Below are positions 6,716 to 10,941 of a stretch of DNA of 10,941 bases, piece after piece. This DNA is from Actinomycetota bacterium (GTDB taxonomy: Bacteria > Actinomycetota > Thermoleophilia > Gaiellales > Gaiellaceae). Both the position numbers and the translations under genes were made by a program. The notes beneath the pieces are model-generated. The model was given only the letters and a program-made list of their open reading frames with translations, was not told the origin of the DNA and did not search any database. Location of the stretch: NCBI GenBank assembly GCA_013695295.1, contig JACDAS010000028.1:1-10941 (forward strand), read 5' to 3'. Position 1 is the first letter of the stretch. Each line of letters begins with the position of its first letter.

Positions 6716-7281
6716 GCGGCGGCCCTGAGCGCCTGGCGCACGCGCTCCTCCGGGGCCAGCTCCGGGTCGGTGGCCGCGAGCGCCCGCTCAGCCTCGGAGA
6801 CCGTGTAGCCAAGCTCGACGAGGGCCTCACGGGCAACGAAGTGCGGTGCGGCGCGGGCGGCGGGGGCCGCCGCGGACTCGCTCGAGCCGAGCTTCTCCTT
6901 CAGCTCGAGCACGACCCGCTCAGCAGTCTTCCGACCGATGCCCGGGATCGCCTGGAAGCGGGCGGTGTCCTCGAGCACGATCGCGCGTCGCAGGTCCGAC
7001 GCGCTCGAGCCCGAGACGATCGCGAGCGCCACCTTCGGGCCGACGCCGGACACGGAGAGCAGCTGCTCGAAGAGCTCGCGCTCGGCAGGCTCGCCGAAGC
7101 CGTAGAGCTGAAGCGCGTCCTCGCGGACGTGCAGATACGTGTCGAGCTCGACTTCGCCTGCGCCGTCCGCCTTGGCAAGCGCGGTCGGGGTTGCCTGGAC
7201 GAGATAGCCGACGCCGCCGACGTCGAGCACGAGCCCGTCGGGGCGGCGCGCGACCGGCCGCCCTCGGAGCCGGGCGATCAT
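6712..7281 (-). CDS. ruvA: Holliday junction-binding subunit RuvA
   Basis: RuvA binds the four-way junction as a tetramer and loads RuvB. The 189-residue product starts MIARLRG and has an OB-like N-terminal domain (about 1-63) ending in VREDALQLYGF. Two helix-hairpin-helix motifs follow, SGVGPK at 78-83 and PGIGRKTAERVV at 113-124. An Ala-rich linker at about 133-146 leads to the C-terminal RuvB-binding domain (147-189, with REALVELGYT). The ATG overlaps the ruvC stop (ATGA, 7278-7281) and the stop overlaps the ruvB start, so the three genes are tightly coupled. Upstream open frame exists, but the overlap and family N-terminus fix this start. Confidence 0.97.
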   Translation of the reverse strand: MIARLRGRPVARRPDGLVLDVGGVGYLVQATPTALAKADGAGEVELDTYLHVREDALQLYGFGEPAERELFEQLLSVSGVGPKVALAIVSGSSASDLRRAIVLEDTARFQAIPGIGRKTAERVVLELKEKLGSSESAAAPAARAAPHFVAREALVELGYTVSEAERALAATDPELAPEERVRQALRAAA

Positions 7282-7766
7282 CCGGCCAGCCTGAGGAGCG
7301 GCGGGGCGCCCGCGTGGCAGATTGCCACGGCGAGGGCGTCGGCGGCGTGGTTCGACGTCGGCGCGTCGGACATCGAGAGGATCGCCCGCACCATGCGCTC
7401 CACCTGCTCCTTGTCGGCCCGGCCGTAGCCGCAGACGGCCTGCTTCACCCGGGCGGGTGCGTACTCGGTGCACCCGATTCCCGCGGCTGCCGCGGCCACG
7501 AGCACGGCGCCCCGGGCCTGCCCGACGGAGAGCGCGGTCCGGGCATCGAGGCCGACGAACGACTCCTCGAGCGCGACGGCATCCGGCACGTGCAGGGCAA
7601 TGAGCCCGCTGACGCCGTCGAAGATGGTCTTCAGCCGGAGCTCGGGACGCTCGCCGGCGGGCGTCCGCCAGCAGCCGTGTTCCACCTCTCGGAGGCGCCC
7701 GTCGCTCTCGTGGACGATGCCGTACCCGCAGGCGGCCGTCCCGGGGTCGATGCCGAGGACCCTCAC
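7278..7766 (-). CDS. ruvC: Holliday junction resolvase RuvC
   Basis: RuvC is the dimeric endonuclease that cuts Holliday junctions symmetrically. The 162-residue protein begins MRVLGIDPGT and has the four metal-binding residues at family positions: D7, E67 (in LEESF), H140 and D143 (in NHAADALAVA). A histidine rather than aspartate at the third acidic site is also found in the Thermus enzyme, so it is not a defect. The GTG start at 7766 puts GIDPG at its normal distance and follows a minus-strand TAACCT by exactly six bases. It is the first gene of ruvCAB, although yebC, the usual upstream neighbour, is displaced by about 3 kb. Confidence 0.97.
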   Translation of the reverse strand: MRVLGIDPGTAACGYGIVHESDGRLREVEHGCWRTPAGERPELRLKTIFDGVSGLIALHVPDAVALEESFVGLDARTALSVGQARGAVLVAAAAAGIGCTEYAPARVKQAVCGYGRADKEQVERMVRAILSMSDAPTSNHAADALAVAICHAGAPPLLRLAG

Positions 7767-7772
7767 AAGGAG

Positions 7773-7778
7773 AGGTTA
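7773..7778 (-). promoter_or_regulatory. Putative -10 box (TAACCT) of the ruvCAB operon, leaderless
   Basis: TAACCT is followed by six bases and the ruvC GTG. The bases before the GTG (CTCCTT) are the opposite of a Shine-Dalgarno sequence, which favours leaderless translation. An 8-bp palindrome GTCCGGAC at 7786-7793 lies just upstream, next to a GTTC half-site on the plus strand (7794-7797). That resembles an imperfect actinobacterial SOS box but has mismatches in the other half. Confidence 0.5.
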
Positions 7779-8099
7779 GGCGGGGGTCCGGACGTTCCTG
7801 CCGGGGGTCAGCCGAAGGGGCGGTAGGCGATCTCGCCGGCGGCGATCGCGCGGTTCAACTCGAGCAGCCGCCGGTTGGTCTCGTCGGCATCGTGCGCGAC
7901 CTTGCTGGGCCAACCGTAGGCCGCGGCGACCGCCTCGTCGAGCCCTCGGTGGAGGTCGCGCAGGTCGGTCCACGCCCCCTCGTCCAGCTGGTTGTAGAGC
8001 TTGGTCAGGCCGATGTCCCGGTCGAGACAGATCTCGCTGCGGCGCGCGTAGAGCCGCTCCGCGACCTCGCCCACCGCGTTCAGTGGCCCGAGCGGCCAC

Positions 8100-8860
8100 G
8101 GGAAGGTTCCGAACGCCGAAGTTGGCGTGTATCTGATGTCTGTCCGAATCGTGGAGGACTGCCGCCACGCCCAGGCGAGATGAGCAGCGGAGGACAGCAC
8201 ACCAACTGCGGCAGTGTCTGCGAAGGCGAAGGCGATCGTGGCATCGCTCGACATCACGTGCGGCCTCACCCAGACGTAGTGCAGCCGCACCCCGTGACGC
8301 GTACCAGCGATGTACCGGGGCAAGGGAGCCAGCGCGGCCCGCATTGCCGGACGCGGATTCCAGAACAGCCACCACCTCCGCATCTGGGCCGCATCGTGCA
8401 TGCGGCCAGGACGGACCCTCTCTCGAACGATCTCCATGGCCGCTGGGAACTGATCGGCCCTTTCGAGCGACATCTCACCAAAGTCGATGACCCACCGACT
8501 CGGGGTCTGATCGGGTCTGTGGGCGATGTCCTGGCTCGTCAGGTACGGCCGGACAACACTGGAGTAGTCCGCGTCCGGACGCTCGAGAAGATCCGCAGCC
8601 TCATCGACGCCGATGATGAATCCGGCACTCCTTGGAATGGGGCCCTGGAACGCATGTCCACGATTCCGAACGAGCTGCTCCGGGGTTCGATCATCCTCGT
8701 TCTGTTCACGAAGGGACGATGTGATGGCCGAGACATCAATCCCGTCCAGCCTTACGATCTCGGGCGGCACATCGGGCCGACGAACCCAGTTCACAATGCT
8801 GACGTTCACCACGGCCTCACCTGGCCACGGCTGCTTCGAGACCGCGTTTGTGATGACGCC
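8100..8860 (-). other. Lower-GC target-recognition segment inside the Type IIL gene
   Basis: Hand counts of four 60-base rows here give 53-62% G+C, against 75% in one row counted in ruvB. The segment maps to about residues 546-800 of the repaired enzyme, between the methyltransferase core and the C-terminal helices, where the MmeI family keeps its DNA-recognition domain. This fits exchange of the specificity module from a different source. Confidence 0.55.
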
Positions 8861-9529
8861 TCCGCTCTCCACGATGTAGTCGAGGCTCGCGCTGCGCGCC
8901 CGGTTCTGGCTGATGGAGTTCGTCCCGACGAGACCGGCACGGGCTCCGTCCGCGAGCCGGTCGTTCGCTCTGCGGAACCAGTAGACGCAGTAGTCCTTGA
9001 CCCCGACGCCGAACTCGCGCTTGAGCCACTCGACGTAGTCGTCGCCGAGGATCCGCCTCAGATGCCGGTCGCCGTGGAAAGGCGGGTTGCCGATGATCGC
9101 GTCGGGGCGCGGCCACTCGATCCGAAGCGCATCCGCCACCTGGATCCCCGAGAGATCGGCGAGCGGCAGCGTTACCTCGCTGAGGTCGAGCTCGTCGACG
9201 GCGAGCTTGTGGCCCATCCACAGCGTCACGCGAGCGAGCGAGACCGCGAACCCGTCGATCTCGATGCCGCGGATATTCCCGAGGGGAAAGTGGACGCTCA
9301 GGGATCCCTGCTCCTTCATGCCCGCTTGCCTTCGCAGCTCGGACTCCCGCTCGGCGAGCCGTCGCTCGAGCCGGCGGAGCTCGCGGTAGGCGACGTAGAG
9401 GAAGTTTCCGGAGCCGCAGGCCGGATCGAGCACCACGTAGTTCAGCAGGTCGTTCTGCGCCGCGACCGCCTGCGCGTGGGTCGAGAGATTCTCGATCCGC
9501 TCGCGCCAGGGCTCGACGATCGTCGGCTT

Positions 9530-9531
9530 GG
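9530..9531 (-). other. Single-base insertion causing the frameshift
   Basis: On the minus strand the frame reads ATC CAG AAG GTG GTC and then an extra C before AAG CCG ACG ATC GTC GAG CCC TGG. Removing one C of the CC pair joins DIQKVV directly to KPTIVEPW, a natural continuation for this family, and restores an 896-residue frame. No homopolymer or short repeat longer than two bases is present. The exact base could shift slightly. Confidence 0.8.
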
Positions 9532-10503
9532 ACCACCTTCTGGATGTCCGCCTCGTGCGTGTAGTGCGCCCCGAGCGTCCACTGCTTGTCGTGGCCGAGG
9601 CCGCCTTCCAGCAGCGAGCCGAAGATCGAGGGCTCGACCAGACGCCAGCTGAATCCCGCCGCGGCGCGGAGCTGCTCGAGCTCCGGCACCGTCAGGTCGA
9701 CCCGGGCCGGCGTCGCGAAGAGGGTGCCGTTCGCATAGCGGACACCCGCGTAGAGGCCGCGGGTCGGACGCTCGGGCGAGGGGTCGTCGAGCCAGCCGAA
9801 GAGCCCACCGAGGTCGTCGGCGCTCGACCGGTGCGGGTTCGCGATCAAGTCGTCGAGCACGCGCGTGAACGCGTGCTCCGGGAGCTGCCCCAAATCCTCG
9901 GCGAAGAGACACCAGACGGACTGGAGGACGAGGTCCCGCAACTCATCCGGACCCGCTGCCCTGCGCTCCTTCAGCTGCTCGTACAGGTCGATGATGTGGA
10001 CGACTGCCTCCCTCGTCAGCGCCGCCTGGCCGCCGGCGAAGACGGGCTCTCGCCCGGCGAGGAAGAGCAGCGCGTCGTACTGGTCCGGCAGGTCGACGAG
10101 ATCGAGCACGACCCGCGGCTGCTTCGGGAAGAGCCCGGGCTCCCAGATCTCGAGTCGACGAAAACCACAGATGACGACGAAGCGTGGAGCCGGGACGCCC
10201 TTCGCAGGGTCGGCAGCGTCACGCCAGTAGGCCATTGCCTGCTCGCGGTGCTTCGCGAGCTTTCCCGCCGCCCCTGGCGCCTTCATCTCGATCAGGCAAA
10301 CGCGGGGCCAGATGAGGTCGAGGAAGCGGCCGGCCTGCGCGTGTTCGAAGTGCGCGACCTCGCTGCGGACCGTGCCGTAGCACGCGAACAGCCCGTCGAG
10401 GAAGGTCTGCGCTCCGCCGCGCTCGGATCCCTCGTAGACGCTCCACCGCGCGGCGAAGGCCGTCAGCCGCGCCCTGATCTCCTCGCCGGAGAGCGCCAAC
10501 GCG

Positions 10504-10722
10504 CTACAGCGTCAGCTGCTCCTTCGGAACCGCGAAGTACGTCTGCTGCATCACGCGCCGTTGAAGGTCGTCGAGCCCCCGTTCAAGCTCCTCGAGCGCC
10601 TCGACGAGATGAGGCGCAGCGGCCTGACGCGAGAGGAGCTTGGCCGCGCGCTCTGCACGCTCGCGTGCTTCGGAGACGTAGAGCAGCGCCTTCTCGACCT
10701 CGGCGAAGTGCCTCTCGTTCAC
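10504..10722 (-). CDS. Small coiled-coil-like protein upstream of the Type IIL enzyme
   Basis: I do not recognise a family. With the GTG start at 10722 the product has 72 residues, is rich in Glu, Arg, Ala and Leu, and is almost wholly helical by eye. VEKALLYVSEARERAERAAK is followed by VEALEELERGLDDLQRRVMQ, with heptad-like leucine spacing; the tail is TYFAVPKEQLTL. The GTG is preferred over an upstream ATG at 10767 because a minus-strand TACGAT lies seven bases before it, and because sequence upstream of GTG loses the helical character. Its stop is four bases before the TTG start of the restriction-modification gene, so the two are probably co-transcribed and coupled. It may be a partner or regulator of that enzyme, or a passenger of the yebC side; nothing in the sequence decides. 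Confidence 0.65.
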   Translation of the reverse strand: MNERHFAEVEKALLYVSEARERAERAAKLLSRQAAAPHLVEALEELERGLDDLQRRVMQQTYFAVPKEQLTL

Positions 10723-10729
10723 GGATCCG

Positions 10730-10735
10730 ATCGTA
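10730..10735 (-). promoter_or_regulatory. Putative -10 box (TACGAT) of the small gene plus Type IIL enzyme
   Basis: Minus-strand TACGAT is followed by seven bases and the GTG at 10722, with no Shine-Dalgarno sequence. It would let the restriction cassette be transcribed independently of yebC, whose stop is 58 bases upstream of that GTG. Confidence 0.45.
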
Positions 10736-10780
10736 CGCGTTGGGTCAGACGACCTCTGTTCCGGCATCGGGTCGCGGCCG

Positions 10781-10941
10781 CTACGAGGCGACCGCCTCCA
10801 GCACGCGCTCCGGAATGTCGAAGTTCGCGTAGACCTCCTGCACGTCGTCGTTCTCCTCGAGCAGGTCGACGAGGCGCAGGATCTTCTTCGCGGCGCCCTC
10901 GTCCTCGAGCGAGACCGTTGTCTTCGGCACCATCGTCAGCT
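10781..10941 (-). CDS. yebC: YebC/PmpR family protein, C-terminal 52 residues (5' part outside window)
   Basis: The visible end reads LTMVPKTTVSLEDEGAAKK, then LVDLLEENDDVQEVYANFD, then IPERVLEAVAS and a TAG stop. The NDDVQEVYANFD string near the end is the hallmark of the YebC/TACO1 family, cytoplasmic proteins described as transcriptional regulators and, more recently, as aids to ribosomes on difficult sequences. yebC directly before ruvC is a very common bacterial order; here the restriction cassette lies between them. Confidence 0.95.
   Translation of the reverse strand, partial: LTMVPKTTVSLEDEGAAKKILRLVDLLEENDDVQEVYANFDIPERVLEAVAS

Larger units (their letters stand above)
7808..10499 (-). 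pseudogene. Type IIL (MmeI-like) restriction-modification fusion enzyme, frameshifted
   Basis: One polypeptide of this family both methylates adenine in its target and cleaves unmodified DNA. The N-terminal part has the nuclease motif D61-X9-E71-M-K73 (DLIWPRVCLIEMK), the same spacing as MmeI. A helical linker follows, then LGAHYTHEADIQKVV. The methyltransferase has motif I DPACGSGNF at 357-365, GIEID at 410-414 and the catalytic NPPF at 470-473, the adenine-N6 type. A target-recognition region at about 546-800 precedes a C-terminal helical part with DIGLTKLYNQL. Residue numbers are for the repaired frame: 2692 bases is 897 codons plus one extra base, close to MmeI in length. The extra base lies near 9530. 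As written the gene gives a nuclease half (10499 to about 9531) and a methyltransferase/specificity half (about 9529 to 7808; GTG possible at 9436). The TTG start is forced: an in-frame TGA lies just upstream and no ATG or GTG follows early. The gap from the previous stop is four bases. Confidence 0.85.

Noticed and set aside
4671..6836. A 721-codon open frame on the minus strand running across ruvB and the small genes
   Set aside because: It is out of frame with ruvB, whose motifs are complete, and its sequence is Arg/Ala/Pro-rich antisense-like composition. Only its last 69 codons, with two hydrophobic helices and a promoter-like box, look like a gene.
9522..9540. Programmed or phase-variable frameshift in the Type IIL gene
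   Set aside because: There is no homopolymer, short tandem repeat, shift-prone codon next to a stop, or stimulatory structure that I can see; a plain one-base insertion or read error is simpler.
7892..9652. Long plus-strand open frame opposite the restriction-modification gene
   Set aside because: It covers the catalytic motifs of the minus-strand enzyme and has no recognisable protein features.
1..10941. CRISPR arrays, tRNA/rRNA genes, insertion sequences, long direct repeats
   Set aside because: Reading through the window I saw no spaced repeats, tRNA-like arms, transposase motifs or flanking terminal repeats.

Overview
The window is a compact, high-GC stretch (around 70% by eye) of bacterial chromosome carrying stringent-response and recombination/repair genes. 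Several features point to a deep-branching actinobacterium such as the Thermoleophilia. These are the base composition, a recJ-rel pair, a ruvC-ruvA-ruvB operon downstream of yebC, and repeated start codons lying 6-10 nt after a TAnnnT box with no Shine-Dalgarno sequence (leaderless transcripts). The assignment is an inference; no rRNA or other taxonomic marker is present.

Layout, left to right. (1) 1-1977, minus: a bifunctional (p)ppGpp synthetase/hydrolase of the Rel/SpoT type, cut at its C-terminus by the window edge. (2) 2167-4044, minus: recJ, the single-strand 5'-3' exonuclease. (3) 4144-5701: four small genes on alternating strands. They are an orphan phage/contractile-injection tail-tube (gp19-like) protein (+), a two-helix membrane protein (-), an acidic 151-aa protein of unknown function (+), and a 102-aa protein (-) that abuts ruvB. 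Both convergent pairs share a CTAG that supplies both stop codons. (4) 5702-7766, minus: ruvC-ruvA-ruvB, the Holliday-junction resolvasome, with ATGA overlaps at both junctions. (5) 7808-10722, minus: an apparent insertion into the usual yebC-ruvC junction. It is a 72-aa coiled-coil-like protein followed by a fused restriction-modification enzyme of the Type IIL (MmeI-like) kind, with a D-X9-EXK nuclease, an N6-adenine methyltransferase and a C-terminal target-recognition region. This gene carries a one-base frameshift. (6) 10781-10941, minus: the last 52 codons of yebC.

How the parts relate: RuvCAB, RecJ and Rel are chromosomal core functions (junction branch migration and resolution, gap/end processing, starvation alarmone turnover). 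The restriction-modification cassette looks like an accessory defence element placed between yebC and ruvC, and ruvC has its own promoter-like box after it. The tail-tube gene is the other accessory-looking item: no other phage or injection-system gene accompanies it. The points most worth a second look are the frameshifted Type IIL enzyme with its lower-GC recognition region and its small partner, the orphan tail-tube gene, the 102-aa ruvB-linked protein, and the consistent leaderless promoter pattern.
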